DNA of 64,000 nt. Source: an uncultured Paraburkholderia sp. (GTDB lineage Bacteria; Pseudomonadota; Gammaproteobacteria; Burkholderiales; Burkholderiaceae). The DNA is taken from positions 1-64,000 of the forward strand of contig CALNWS010000020.1 in the NCBI GenBank assembly GCA_940747215.1. The letters run 5' to 3'. Both the position numbers and the translations under genes were made by a program. This document shows, piece by piece, positions 49,783 to 62,081 of this stretch. Each line of letters starts with the position of its first letter. Within the stretch, counting starts at the first letter, position 1. The notes beneath the pieces were generated by a model. The model was given only the letters and a program-made list of their open reading frames with translations. It had not been told where the DNA came from and did not search any database.

Positions 49783-49820
49783 TCGAAGGTTCGATGGCGC
49801 TTCGAAGGTTCGATGGCGCT
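49783..49820 (+). repeat. 19-bp perfect tandem duplication
   Basis: TCGAAGGTTCGATGGCGCT occurs twice in a row inside the N-terminus of the decayed hypothetical gene, shifting its frame (19 is not a multiple of 3). Confidence 0.92.
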
Positions 49821-50869
49821 GCCGTGCGCGCGGCCGCTTGCGCAGTTGCCTCCGCCGTTCGGGCACGACTGGAAACTGCTGCCGCCCGGCTACTGCATCC
49901 GGGTCGAACTGAAGGCGCTCTATGCGGCCGTGCTGCGCACGTTCTGTCTGAGTGATGCCGCTATCCGTTCGATGTGCAAGTGGTTGCCGCTGGGACAGCG
50001 TGGCGTTGATCGTGTTGCGGCGTCAGCGGACATTGAACCTGTTTTGCCTGTTGCGACTTCTGCCGGTGAAGCGGCTCGCGTTGCTGCACGTTACGTCGAA
50101 CCTTGGGCCGACTCCAAACCTTGGGTCTCGCAGGCGGTGCTTGTGCACATTGAGTGGCGTGGCGATCCTCACGTGGATTGCGGCCGATCATGTCATGAAT
50201 CGTCATTCTGAGCAGGTGCGGGATGCCCGGGTCGAGGGAGCGGTGTCCGCTGGAAACGCGGTGATAGATGCGCCTGTTGCGTCGCGGGCGGCGAGCGTTT
50301 CTCATGAGTTGAAGCAAAGCTGCGGAGATGTCTCCTTCCGCAGCGGAATTTTCCCATGCGCGCGCGGCGGCTTCCGCAAGTTCTACGGTTGCTTCCGCTA
50401 CTGTGCTACGTACGCCTGTAAAAATCGTTTCTGCGCCTGTGCGGAACGGCTCGACCGATTCACGCCGCATGCACGTTCGCGCGGTGCGCACTCAACAGTT
50501 GAGCTCGCCGCGGCAGCGCAAGATTTCGCGCGACGAAGCGCACGGCGCTCCGCCCAAACTGTCGCCGCGACCTAGATTCGAAGGAGCGACGCTGCCGCGC
50601 ATTGCTTCGCGGCCGGTCGAGACCACACGTGCAGCACCGAAGCCTTCCGCTGCCGGCGCTTACTCGCCGCTCGCGCCGTCGCGCCTCGGCGCGGATGACT
50701 ATGCGAACGTGTCGATGTTCGCCGGCACGCATCTTCGCGGCATCGTGCCTCAAGTCACGAGCGTGCCGCGCCAGGTTAATGCCGCTTCCAGCGCGAACAG
50801 CATCAATAGCACGAGCGGCACGAGCGGCGCTGAATGGTCGAATCACCTGTCGCAACGTCGCGTGACCGA

Positions 50870-50913
50870 CGTGCCCGATCAGTTCGTCAAACGTGCCCGA
50901 TCAGTTCGTCAAA
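50870..50913 (+). repeat. 22-bp perfect tandem duplication at a stop codon
   Basis: A 22-base unit beginning CGTGCCCGATCAG and ending GTCAAA is repeated directly. The native TAA now follows the second copy out of frame. Confidence 0.92.
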
Positions 50914-50969
50914 TAAGCGCGCCTAGTTTTCGAACGCCGCGCGCGAAACAAAAGACAAATGGCGCAAAC

Positions 50970-51009
50970 AAAAAGCCCGGTCATTCAAAGCAAATGGCCG
51001 GGCTTTTTT
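50970..51009. terminator. Rho-independent terminator
   Basis: AAAAGCCCGG and the inner TCATT pair with AATG and GCCGGGCTTTT around a short loop; T6 follows on the plus side and A4 precedes. It separates the convergent hypothetical and DUF2968 genes. Confidence 0.8.
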
Positions 51010-51040
51010 CAACACACTTAAAAGAGACGAAACAACACAA

Positions 51041-51750
51041 CTACTTCTGTCTAGGCAATCCCATTTCCGTCTGACGCTGCAACAGCAGAACCTAGCTTTG
51101 CACCTGACGAAGCTGCGCCTTGTCCTTTTCCGCGTGCAGCGCGGTGGTTTCGTCCTGCGTTTGCCGTTGACAGTCGCTCACCTTCGCCTGCTGCGCACGC
51201 GCTACTTCGAGGTCGGCTTGCAGACGTTTCGCGCGGTCTTCGGACATGGCAGTCAGGTCTTCGATATATGCCTTCTGCGCCTGCAACTGCGTGCGGCGAA
51301 TTTCCACGTCTGAAAGCTGCACGGTTTGCTGCACGAAGCCAGCGTAAATCACTTCGGCGCGTGGCCGCGTCTTCCGATTTGATGACGCGCCAGAAATGCT
51401 TGTCCTAAAACAGCGCGACGTAAAACGTCATTTCCTGCGGATAGAAAAAGAGACTCGCGCCGTAGCTGCCGTTATACGTCGTGCGCAATTCCCTGAGACG
51501 CCTCGCGAACCATGCGCATCAGTTCGGTGACATTGCCTTGCGCGTCGTTCGCGGATGCAGAAGACGCGCCCACTGCACTGCTCAACGCGGCCGCCACAGG
51601 TTGCGGCGTCAACGTATTGATAGCGGGACGCGTGCCGACCTTGGGCTCGGACTCTTCGCCCTGCGCCGCGAGCGCAACACTGCCTTGCTGCAACAGCGCA
51701 CATGAGGCCGCGAGCAGCATGGCGCGACGCACTAATAAGGGGTACTTCAT
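51041..51750 (-). pseudogene. DUF2968-domain protein, broken
   Basis: The start at 51750 gives a signal peptide (MKYPLLVRRAMLLAASCALL), then VTELMRMVREAS. A shift leads to GASLFFYPQEMTFYVALF, a TAG in the CCTAA/TTAGG context near 51405 where relatives have Gln (FQDKHF), and KHFWRVIKSEDAA. A further shift gives the coiled-coil domain IYAGFVQQTVQLSDVEIRRT, AYIEDLTAMSEDRAKRLQAD and QLRQVQS, followed by another TAG (CTAGG, 51091-51095) and VLLLQRQTEMGLP. The domain is found mainly in Burkholderia; its role is unknown. Confidence 0.8.
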
Positions 51751-52153
51751 ACATGCATGCTCCATGCAATTCCAGATCAGCCGCAGATTATCGCGCGGAT
51801 CAGGCGTGAAGCGAAGCATTCGGACACAGTCGGAACAGACTTTAAATCGAGATAAATGGAGCACGCATGAATCGGCGTGATGAATCCCACAATCGCGGAA
51901 AAAACAATTTCAGATAGCCAGATTGGCCGTCGATCCAACTCACTCGCGGAAGTTTCGTGTGTCGTCGGAATAGCCTGTGTTGCTGCGCTAATTAAAAAAT
52001 ATAGATGAGAGCGAAGCGGGACGGCGCAATGCGCCTTTGGACAAACTGAGAAAACTCGATCGAAGCTCCACGTCCATGCAACCAGTCTCGTTGCGCGAAC
52101 GTGGAAACCTCGTTACTACAAAACGTACTTGCGAGCGCGTATCAGACGCGCAA
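51751..52153. other. 403-bp segment, no gene recognised
   Basis: It lies between DUF2968 (whose promoter should be in 51760-51880) and the puuD-like stop. An AT-rich patch at 51985-52000 is the only other feature. No conserved frame seen. Confidence 0.45.
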
Positions 52154-53453
52154 TCAGAAGCGCATTTCGCGCGCGACGCGCAGGAACGTATCGAGCAGCG
52201 GCGTGCAGTCCAGTAACTCGGGACCGCACGCGCGATGAAACTCCGGATGCTACTGCACACCCATCACGAAGGGCGCGCGCCGGCCAAGGAACATATTTTC
52301 GTCAACGTCGAACCGTCGGGGAAATGAATGCTGTGCCGATGCTGGTCGTAATTCTCGTTGACGTGCGCGCCGGCTGTCGGGACATCGGTAGCAATGTCCT
52401 GATAGAGCGTGCCGCCGAACGCCACGTTGATGAGCTGACAACCACGGCACACGCCGAGCACTGGCTTGCCCGACTCGACGAATTCATGCAGCAGTTCGAG
52501 TTCGTACATGTCGCGCACACGATCGCCGGGCCATTCCGAATTCGTGGACTGCTCCGCGTAAGGATTGCGGCAAAACGTCGGCGCCGCCTTGCAGCAGCAA
52601 ACCGTCGAGATGCTTCGCGTAGTCGCGCAGGCGAATGTCGCTCGGGTGAAGCATGCCTTGATGGCCGACGGTCGGAATCATGAACACGAGCACGTCGCGC
52701 GACATCACCCAGTGCGCGATCGACTCTTCGAGATACTACAGCGTCTTGCCGCGCAGCCCCATCGCGCCAGGCTCAGGGTGGAAGATCCGCGCCGACACGC
52801 CGATACGCAGCGTACGTTGCGTGATGCGCTGACCGGCGCGATCGAAAATCTGACGCGCACGCGCCACGACGATCCGCCCGAAACACGGTCCGGGCCGAAT
52901 CGTTGTGCTTCAGATATCGCGGCGGCGACGGCAGCAAGGCATTCGGCGGCGGCGACCCGGCCGGCCGCGTCGTGGATGCCTTCGCGTCTTCGATCACTTC
53001 GGCGTCTTCGGCAGCGTTCGCGAATTCGCCCGCGCTGCGTTCGCTGCCGGACAAGGCCGCGCCCGGCGGAACTGGATTGCGCCGCGCCTCGCGTTCATGC
53101 ACCGCCGCTTCCTACTTCGCCGTGGATGCCGCGGCGGAACTGCGCGCCTCGGCGGCGTCGCGTTGACGGGCCGTTTGCGGGCTTTCAGGCGTGACGGTTG
53201 AAGCGCTGTCGGGATCGTCCGTCGACGACCTCACCGCCGCTTCTTCAGCAGCCGGCGTGACAGGATCTTTGATGGGAGACTGGATCGCATCTTCATGCGA
53301 GGCAGGCAGCGGTGTGACCGGATCGACCGGCACGCCGCCGAGTTTGGCCACACCGGGTGTGCCGCCTGGCGCATTTCCCGATGCCGTGGCCGGCGACGTT
53401 GGTAATGATGGGCCGCCGGGTGTACCGGCATTTCCAAGTTTGTTTTCGCTCAT
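52154..53453 (-). pseudogene. Gamma-glutamyl-GABA hydrolase (peptidase C26, PuuD-like), broken
   Basis: The start at 53453 (MSENKLGNAGTPGGPSLPTS) begins a long Pro/Ala-rich extension seen in Burkholderia members. A TAG follows ASTAK near 53114. After shifts come TLRIGVSARIFHPEPGAMGL, a TAG near 52738 where Trp is likely (GKTL-x-YLEE), DVLVFMIPTVGHQGMLHPSD and HLDGLLLQGGADVLPQS. The nucleophile motif KPVLGVCRGCQLINVAFGGT and HSIHFPDGST follow. Near 52252 VMGVQ meets TAG where HPE-type relatives read VQWHPE, then CTPLLDTFLRVAREMRF. The enzyme would act in putrescine/GABA catabolism. Confidence 0.82.
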
Positions 53454-53580
53454 GACAGTCAGATAGGCACCTTCCACGCGAACGAATGGATACGCCCTAA
53501 TTATCCGCCAGCGCGCGACCCTTGGCAAACTTGCACACAATTGCTCAAATTGTTGGCGGCCAGGCTCCAATCCCTTCTAC

Positions 53581-54532
53581 TTAGGGATCGGGTTGTTCGT
53601 CGAAAGTTTCACGCAAGGCGATCTGCATGGCCGCATGAATCTTGACGCACCAGCGCCACACTAGCGCGAGCAGCAGCGCGGCGCAGATCAGTACGGCGGC
53701 CAGCAACCCCGTGGGCGGCAAGATTCCGCCTGAAAGCGCGGCAACGAGCAGAAACACGCCGACCATTGAAACGACCGGCACGAGATCGGAAATCGCGTAA
53801 CGGCACGATCAGATGCTCGATACGATGCAGGTGACGCGACTCGGCCATGATCGCACCGATCAGAAACGCGCCGAGCGCGATGCTGTAATCGAGCTTCACC
53901 ACCAGCAGGCAGAAGCCGAAACAGAAGCCGACCACGAGCGACACCGTCATGAAAAGCAGTAGCTTGCCGAGCGTCACCACGGCGACGCCCGCGCTCAACT
54001 GCCCGGTCTGCGCAATGCTCGACAGCAGCACGAGCATCGCAATGGCGAGAATGTCCTCGACGATCAGAATGCCGAACACGAGCTGCGCGAAGCTCTCGCG
54101 TTTCAGGCCGAGTTCGGACAGCGCCTTCACGATAATCGTGGTCGACGAAATGGCGAGAATCGCACCGAGGAACAGCGAATCCATCGGGCTCCAGCCGAAC
54201 GCGCTGCCGATCTAGTGCCCAAGCCACAGCATCAGGACGATTTCGGAGAGCGCCGCGACGATCGCCGTCGCGCCCACCTTGAACAGCTTTCGCAGGCTGA
54301 ACTCGAGTCCCAGCGAAAACATGAGAAAGACCACGCTAAGCTCACCGAGCGTCTGAATGGTCTGCTCGTCGTGAATCAGCTGAAGAGGCGACGTGTATGG
54401 CCCGATGATCACGCCCGCCGCGATATAACCCAGCACCACCGGCTGCTTCAGGCGATGGAACAGCACAGTGACGATGCCGGCGAGCGCCATCACGACCGCC
54501 AGATCCTGAATGAAGCCAATGCCGTGGTACAT
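53581..54532 (-). pseudogene. CPA2-type monovalent cation:proton antiporter (KefB-like), broken
   Basis: The start at 54532 (MYHGIGFIQDLAVVMALAGI) is followed by LKQPVVLGYIAAGVIIGPYT and VVFLMFSLGLEFSLRKLFKV. A TAG at about 54213-54215 interrupts LWLGH-x-IGSAFGWSPMD (Trp expected). AISSTTIIVKALSELGLKRE and FGILIVEDILAIAMLVLLSS are intact. After GAIMAESRHLHRIEHLIVPL the expected FFVSVGLMIDP segment and several membrane helices are missing. A shifted C-terminal piece, VVSMVGVFLLVAALSGGILP to ALRETFDEQPDP, closes the gene. An internal deletion plus a nonsense codon make it inactive. Confidence 0.85.
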
Positions 54533-54688
54533 GAATGCGTCCCTTACAAAAAAGTAATGTTGGAGAGCGCAGTGTAACGCACGCCGGCGGACGCCAAATC
54601 GCGAGAACGCACAAAGAAAGCGGAACCGGAAGAATGAAACGCACCCGCTTCGAACCACGAGACGAATGCGCAGGCGCTAAAGCCAGAC

Positions 54689-55124
54689 TTACTTGCTGCC
54701 AGCCTGATTGGCGTCGATCTGCTTTCTCAGTTGCGCTTCTTTCTCCTGAAGCTCGGGCGTGAATGCTTCGGCGAAATCCGCGGCTTCATAGAACGGACGA
54801 ATTTCGATCTCCGATTCGCTCGGCATCGGGTTCGGGCAACGCCGCACCCATTCGATCGCCTCTTCCATCGACTGCACCTGCGATCCAGTAACCGGCGATC
54901 AGCTCCTTCGTTTCGGCGAACGAACCGTCGACCACGCTGCGGTCTTTCCCGGAAAACTTCACGCGCACGCCTTTCGAGCTCGGCTTGAGACCGTCGCCGC
55001 CTTGCATGATGCCGGCCTTCACCAGCTCTTCGTTGTACTGGCCCATCACCTAGATGAGCTCCATGCTGGGCATCTGGCCCGCTTCGGATTCGGGCGTTGC
55101 CTTGATCATGACCATCACGCGCAT
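54689..55124 (-). pseudogene. YCII/DGPF-domain protein, broken
   Basis: From ATG at 55124, MRVMVMIKATPESEAGQMPS and MELI meet TAG (CTAGG context, 55049-55053), then VMGQYNEELVKAGIMQGGDG and GSFAETKELIAGYW. One extra base near 54885 shifts the rest: QSMEEAIEWVRRCPNPMPSE and IEIRPFYEAADFAEAFTPEL. These small proteins are often linked to ECF sigma factors; none is nearby. Confidence 0.82.
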
Positions 55125-55333
55125 TTTGGGGCTCCTGTCAGAAGTAAATGTCAAAACGGGCCGCAGAGTCTCACCACGCCCTCGCGGCCTTCATCACCAC
55201 GACGCTCGAACCCGCCCGAATTCGACAGACACAACTTATCACGCGCGCATGACGCTTCGGCGGACAAACCGTCGCGTCATGCACCGGATATTTCCGCAGC
55301 GCTCGGCGGCCTCTTTCCGAGCGAAAAAGTTTT

Positions 55334-55363
55334 TTGACACGCTAGATGCCTGTGAAATATCAC
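55334..55363 (+). promoter_or_regulatory. Candidate promoter upstream of the DUF2848 gene
   Basis: A consensus TTGACA (55334-55339) is followed after 18 bases by TATCAC (55358-55363), about 40 bases upstream of the ATG at 55401. The region is AT-rich against its surroundings. Confidence 0.4.
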
Positions 55364-55400
55364 AATAATATTTGCCGAATATTTATTGAGGAGTCGAGTG

Positions 55401-56085
55401 ATGCAGCAAGTGTCTTTCAGCGTGGCGGACCAGTCGGGCGGCAGCCGCAGCGAGATTGTTGAAGTCAATCGTCTGACTATTGCAGGCTGGGCCGGCCGGG
55501 ACTAGGCGGCCATCGAGCACCAACATTGCCGAGCTGGCGGAACTGAGCGTGAAGCGCCCGTCGTCCACCACGCCGTGCTTCTATAGTCTCGGCTCGGAAC
55601 TGCTCGCGCAGGCGGACTAGGTCGATGTGGTCGGCGTGAAGTCGAGTGGCGAAGCCGAGTGCGTGCTGGTGAATTCGCCTGCGGGCCTTCTCGTCACAGT
55701 CGGCTCGGACCACACCGACCGCGAAGTCGAGGCATACGGCGTCACCGTCTCCAAACAGGTTTGCCCGAAGCCGGTTGCTCGCGACGTCTGGCGTTTCGAC
55801 GAAGTGGCCGCTCACTGGGATCAGTTGGAACTGCGCGCCTACGCTGTCACGAATGGCGAGCGCCGCGTCTATCAGCAAGGCAGCGTGGCCTCGCTGCTGC
55901 CCGCCGCCGACCTGCTCGAACGTGCGCTGCTCGCCGAAGGCGCGGCGATGTTTTGCGGCACGCTCGCCGTGCAGGGCGACATCGTCGGCATGGCGGACGG
56001 CGACGCGCTCGAACTCGAACTGCACGCGATCCCGTCCTGAAACGCACGTTGTGCCACGCTTATCGCGTGCGCGCGCTTCCTTCGT
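55401..56085 (+). pseudogene. DUF2848-family protein, broken
   Basis: From 55401 the frame gives MQQVSFSVADQ and VEVNRLTIAGWAGRD, then TAG in CTAGG (55502-55506), AAIEHHIAELAELSVKRPSS, and a second TAG in CTAGG (55617-55621) after LLAQAD. The long remainder is open: VDVVGVKSSGEAECVLVNSP, VTVGSDHTDREVEAYGVTVS, VCPKPVARDVWRFDEVAAHW and LAVQGDIVGMADGDALELEL. Near 56030 the frame shifts before RTLCHAYRVRALPSL. The family is related to fumarylacetoacetase-like folds in databases as I recall; activity unknown. It heads a catabolic cluster with MFS, GntR and amidase genes. Confidence 0.75.
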
Positions 56086-56109
56086 TGAATAAGGTCGACC
56101 GAGGCCCTC

Positions 56110-57478
56110 ATGAGCCCCCTTCGCTTTCCGCTGCCGCCGACGCGTCGTCCGGCGCCACGCTCGAAACCACCGCCATCCGTAAGATCACGTGGCGCATCAC
56201 GCCGTTCCTGTTTCTCGTCTACGTGCTCTCGTATCTGAACCGCGTCAACATCGGTTACGCAAAGCTGCAGTTCACGGGCGACCTCGGCTTGTCGAACGCG
56301 GCCTACGGCCTTGGCCTTGACACGGGGATTTTCTTTTTCGGCTATTTCGTGTTCGAAGTGCCGAGCAACCTGCTGCTGAAGAAGTTCGGCGCGCGCGCCA
56401 CGATCGCATGCATCACGATGCTGTGGGGCCTGCTTTCGTCCTGATGATGTTCGTGCACTCGGAGACCATGTTCTACGTACTGCGCTTTTTCTTGGGCGTC
56501 GCCGAAGCCGGCCTCGTGCCGGGCGTCGTACTATATATCTGACCTTCTGGTTTCCGTCCGACCGCCGCGCGCGCATGATCGCCGTGTTCATAGCGGCGAT
56601 TCCGGTTGCGGGCATCATCGCGGTTGCGGACATCATCGGCGCGCCGCTTTCCGGCTTCCTGATGTCGGCGCTGCACGAGAGCACGGCCTGCGCGGCTGGC
56701 AGTGGATGTTCCTGATCGAAGGCATTCCGTCGATTCTCGCGGGCTTCTGGGCGCTCGCCGTGCTGCGCAACACGCCGGCCGAAGCCGCTTGGCTCACCGA
56801 CGACGAAAAGCGCGTAATCAACAGCCGCATCACACGCGAAAACAGCGCGGCGAAAGCGGCCGGCGCGGAACATAGCCTCGGCGTGGCGCTGCGCTCGGGC
56901 CGCTTCTGGCTGCTCACGCTGATCTACTTCTGCCTTGTCACGGGCAACACGGGCTTCTCGTTCTGGCTACCGCAAATCGTCAAGGATCTCGGCGTAACGA
57001 ACCTCGTCACGGTTTCGTCACCGCGATTCCGTATCTCGCGGCGGGCATCGGCATGATCTTGATCGGCCGCCCGTCGGATGTGACCGGCGAGAGGCGCTGG
57101 CACTACGCGGTGTGCTGCTTCATCGGCGCGGCGGGCCTGCTCGGCAGTGCCTCGGTAACCAATTCGATTCCGCTCGCCGTCACCGGCCTCTCAATCGCGT
57201 ACATCAGCATTCTCGCAGGTTTCGGCATCTTCTGGTCGATGTCCTACCACGTTCCTGCAAGGCACCGTCGCCGTTGCGGGCATCGCGGTGATCAACTCGA
57301 TCGCGAACCTCGCCGGTTATGTGAGCCCGTATGTGCTCGGTATCGTCAAGGACGCGACGCACAGCGTGACGCTCGGCCTCGTGCTGATCTCGGGAGCGCT
57401 GATCGTCGGCGAACTCGTCATGCTGCTGATGCCGCGCGTGAAGGTGCAGCACGCGGCGCAACCCGCAACAGGCGTATA
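56110..57478 (+). pseudogene. MFS transporter (anion:cation symporter family), broken
   Basis: The pieces are SSGATLETTAIRKITWRITP, FLFLVYVLSYLNRVNIGYAK, FFFGYFVFEVPSNLLLKKFG; then, shifted, FYVLRFFLGVAEAGLVPGVV and LTFWFPSDRRARMIAVFIAA. An imperfect 18-bp duplication (56604-56639) gives VAGIIAVADIIGAPLSG. FLIEGIPSILAGFWALAVLR and FWLLTLIYFCLVTGNTGFSF follow, then shifted ILIGRPSDVTGERRWHYAVC, and after another shift GTVAVAGIAVINSIANLAGY to the end at 57478. Members of this family import hydroxylated organic acids. At least five lesions. Confidence 0.88.
56604..56639 (+). repeat. Imperfect 18-bp tandem duplication in the MFS pseudogene
   Basis: GGTTGCGGGCATCATCGC is followed by GGTTGCGGACATCATCGG (two mismatches). 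Relatives have a single copy (PVAGIIGAPLSG), so six residues are inserted. Confidence 0.8.
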
Positions 57479-57580
57479 AAAACGCCGCTGGTCTGGCGCG
57501 AAACGGCCCCGTCCGCCTCGTGCCGGCCCGGCAAAACCTTGCTCTACAATGCAGACGACATTGCCCGCATTTTTTACACA

Positions 57581-58228
57581 TGATGCTTTTGCAGACTGAC
57601 CGCTCTTCGAAATCCGCCCGTGCGACGGCCTCCGCGAGTCTCGCGGAACAGGCTTATGCGTTCGTGAAACGCGAAATCATTACGATGCGTTTGCGACCGA
57701 GCGAGGTGTTCAACGAAGCCGAACTAATGGCGCCTAGTGCATCGGCTCGTGTACGAAGGCATGCTGACCATCATGCCGCGCAAGGGCATCATGGTCCGGC
57801 CGATTTCGCTGGAGGACGTGCTCGCGATCATCGACGTGCGGCTCGTCAACGAAAGATACTGCGTCGAGCTCGCCACGCGCCACGCGCAGCAGCACGACTG
57901 CGACGCGATGCAGGCGTTGCTCGAACGCTCCGCCGTATGCGTCGCCACGCACGACATAGAAGGCATGATGGACATCGACCGCGAGTTCCACCTCGCGATC
58001 TCGGCCGCGTCGCGCAACGCCGTGCTCGCCGACATCCTGCGCGGGCTGCACGAACGCTCGCTGCGCTTCTGGTTCATTTCGCTGTCCGAGCCGCATTATC
58101 TCGAAGACGTCCACGAGGAACATCTCGAACTGTTTCGCCTGCTGCGCGAGCGCGACACGGAAGACGCGCGCCAGTCGGTGCAGAAACATATCGAGGCGTT
58201 CCGCTCGACGCTGTTCAACCTTATCTGA
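57581..58228 (+). pseudogene. GntR-family (FCD domain) regulator with deleted recognition helix
   Basis: The N-terminus (from 57581) has SASLAEQAYAFVKREIITMR and LRPSEVFNEAELMA. The next part of the winged helix (relatives: LGISRTPVHQAL) is missing and replaced by a short CCTAGTG junction (57734-57740). In a new frame come HRLVYEGMLTIMPRKGIMVR, the FCD domain VLAIIDVRLVNERYCVELAT, MDIDREFHLAISAASRNAVL and HEEHLELFRLLRERDTEDAR. The effector domain is intact but cannot bind DNA. It probably controlled the flanking MFS and amidase genes. Confidence 0.87.
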
Positions 58229-58250
58229 ACGAATCTGACCGAATCGACAT

Positions 58251-60239
<1,989 letters not shown>

Positions 60240-60633
60240 TTTACGCGGAATTTCGCATCAGATAACCTGCTTTTCGGCGCTATTGGCTTAACCTTGAGCC
60301 AATAGCGCAGGCCAGAATCGCGGCCAGTCTTCCTTTGAGCGCCGCTTCCTCGTGTCGCCGCAAGCCAATCCTCGAAGCCAACGCGCATAAAATCCCGCCT
60401 CCACGCGCCGCCTGCGCACCGTGCAAACCCCGACCCGACGCAACTTCCCCTTCTGCGGCGAATCGTACTTATCACATGACCGCTCGCGAATACGCTTCAT
60501 GTGATCCCGGAAATATTTTCGGGACAATGTAATGCTATCGTCGTGCATGGATGGCGATCTACGTGCGCGAGGCCGGCTTCGGCGCGACCCCATGCGTAAC
60601 GCGCGCCCGATCCGCACTGTCTTCTGGATTAGC
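60240..60633. other. 394-bp spacer between dsbB and xdhA
   Basis: It holds the hairpin after dsbB (60277-60308) and the upstream region of xdhA. No conserved coding sequence found. The C-rich 60400-60450 stretch shows no recognisable motif. Confidence 0.5.
60277..60308 (+). terminator. 12-bp hairpin downstream of dsbB
   Basis: GCGCTATTGGCT (60277-60288) and AGCCAATAGCGC (60297-60308) are perfect inverted repeats with an 8-base loop. No T run follows, so it may be a stabilising or Rho-assisted hairpin. Confidence 0.55.
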
Positions 60634-62081
60634 CATGACATCGCAAACCATCCGTTTCTATCACTAGGGGTCCGTCCGCGAAGTGGCGGGCGTCCCTGCG
60701 TCGCGCACGTTGCTGCAGCACCTGCGTGAGGATTTGCGTTGCACGGGCACCAAGGAAGGGTGTGCGGAAGGCGATTGCGGTGCCTGTACGGTGGTTATCG
60801 GCGAACTGGACACCCACGACAGTCTTGCGCTGAAAGCGGTCAATGCCTGCATCCAGTTCCTCCCCACGCTCGACAGCAAAGCGCTTTTCACCGTTGAAGA
60901 CCTGCACGCCGCCGACGGCGCGCTGCATCCCGTGCAGCAGGCGTGGTGGACTGCCACGCTTCCCAATGCGGTTTCTGCACGCCCGGCTTCGTCATATCGA
61001 TGTGGGCGATGTACGAAAACCAGCCGGCCGCCGCCGGACTACCCACACGCGACGAAATCAACGCTGCCCTTTCCGGCAATCTGTGCCGCTGAACCGGCTA
61101 CCGGCCGATCGTCGAGGCGTCGCAGAAAATGTTCGACTATCCGCGCCATCCGCGCGTGACGCTCGACCGCGCCCGTTGTCAATGTTCTGCGCGATCTGCA
61201 ACGCCGCGACACGTTCGAATACCAGGCCGCCGACACGCACGGCACTGCATTCGGCTCGCCCGCCTTCTATGCGCCGGTCACGCTCGACACCTTCGCGAAA
61301 CTGCGTGCCGACCTGCCGCAGGCGCGTCTCCTCGTGGGCAGCACCAACGTCGGCCTGTGGGTCACCAAGCAGTTCCGCGATCTCGGCGACATTCTGTACA
61401 TCGGCAAAGTCACCGAACTGAAGACGATCGGGCACGACGCGCAAACGCTGACCATCGGCGCTGCCGTCACGCTCGGCGGCAACGTCGCGAACGGCTCGCC
61501 GATCGGCGACTCGATGCCCGCCTTGCTCGCGCTCGGCGCGGAAGTCGTCCTGCGCCACGGCGCGAAAACGCGCACGCTGCCGCTCGACGCATTTTACCTC
61601 GGCTATCAGAAAACCGCGCTTGCGGCCGGAGAATTCGTCGCCACTTTGCACGTGCCGCGTCCCACGGGCAAGCTGCGGTTCCGTACGTACAAGGTGTCGA
61701 AATACGAATAGGACATCTCGGTGGTATGCGCGGCGTTCGCGCTGCACGTCGACGAAAATGGCACGATCAGTGACGCGCGCATCGCGTTCGGCGGCATGGC
61801 CGCCACGCCCAAACGCGCCACGCAAACCGAAGCCGTGTTGACCGGCGCAACGTGGAACGAGAGCACGGCGCGCGCGGCGATGAGCGCGCTCGTCACCGAT
61901 TTACCAGCCGCTCACCGACATGCGCGCCTCGAGCGCCTATCGGTTGAAGGTGGCGTGCAACGTGTTGTGGCGCTTCCACCTTGAAACGCGCGATGACGCG
62001 CCGCTCGCCCTACTCGACGTGAACGCGTTCGCGTTCGAAGCCGGCACGGCGGACACCGCTATCGCGAAGGAGTCGTCGTGA
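60634..62081 (+). pseudogene. xdhA: Xanthine dehydrogenase small subunit (Fe-S/FAD), broken
   Basis: From ATG at 60634, TSQTIRFYH meets TAG (CTAGG, 60663-60667). Then GSVREVAGVPASRTLLQHLR and CTGTKEGCAEGDCGACTVVI give the [2Fe-2S] cysteines. A shift precedes CGFCTPGFVISMWAMYENQP. TGC has become TGA in NLCR-x-TGYRPI near 61091, removing a cluster cysteine. More shifts lead to the FAD domain GSTNVGLWVTKQFRDLGDIL and SPIGDSMPALLALGAEVVLR, a TAG near 61711 after KVSKYE, and YRLKVACNVLWRFHLE. The stop TGA at 62079 overlaps the xdhB ATG. Confidence 0.9.

Larger units (their letters stand above)
49758..50916 (+). pseudogene. Conserved-looking hypothetical exported/membrane protein, broken
   Basis: From ATG at 49758 (MSTAPLTLIEGSMALR) a 19-bp duplication and shifts separate these pieces: PPFGHDWKLLPPGYCIRVEL and LRTFCLSDAAIRSMCKWLPL; then a membrane-like LSGVAILTWIAADHVMNRHS; then a long Ser/Ala/Arg-rich part, RGIVPQVTSVPRQVNAASSA, to SQRRVTDVPDQFVK. 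The natural stop seems to be TAA at 50914-50916. A 22-bp duplication just before it moves the frame so that translation now runs on. I do not recognise the family; the layout (short cytoplasmic part, one membrane segment, periplasmic low-complexity tail) suggests an envelope protein. Confidence 0.55.
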
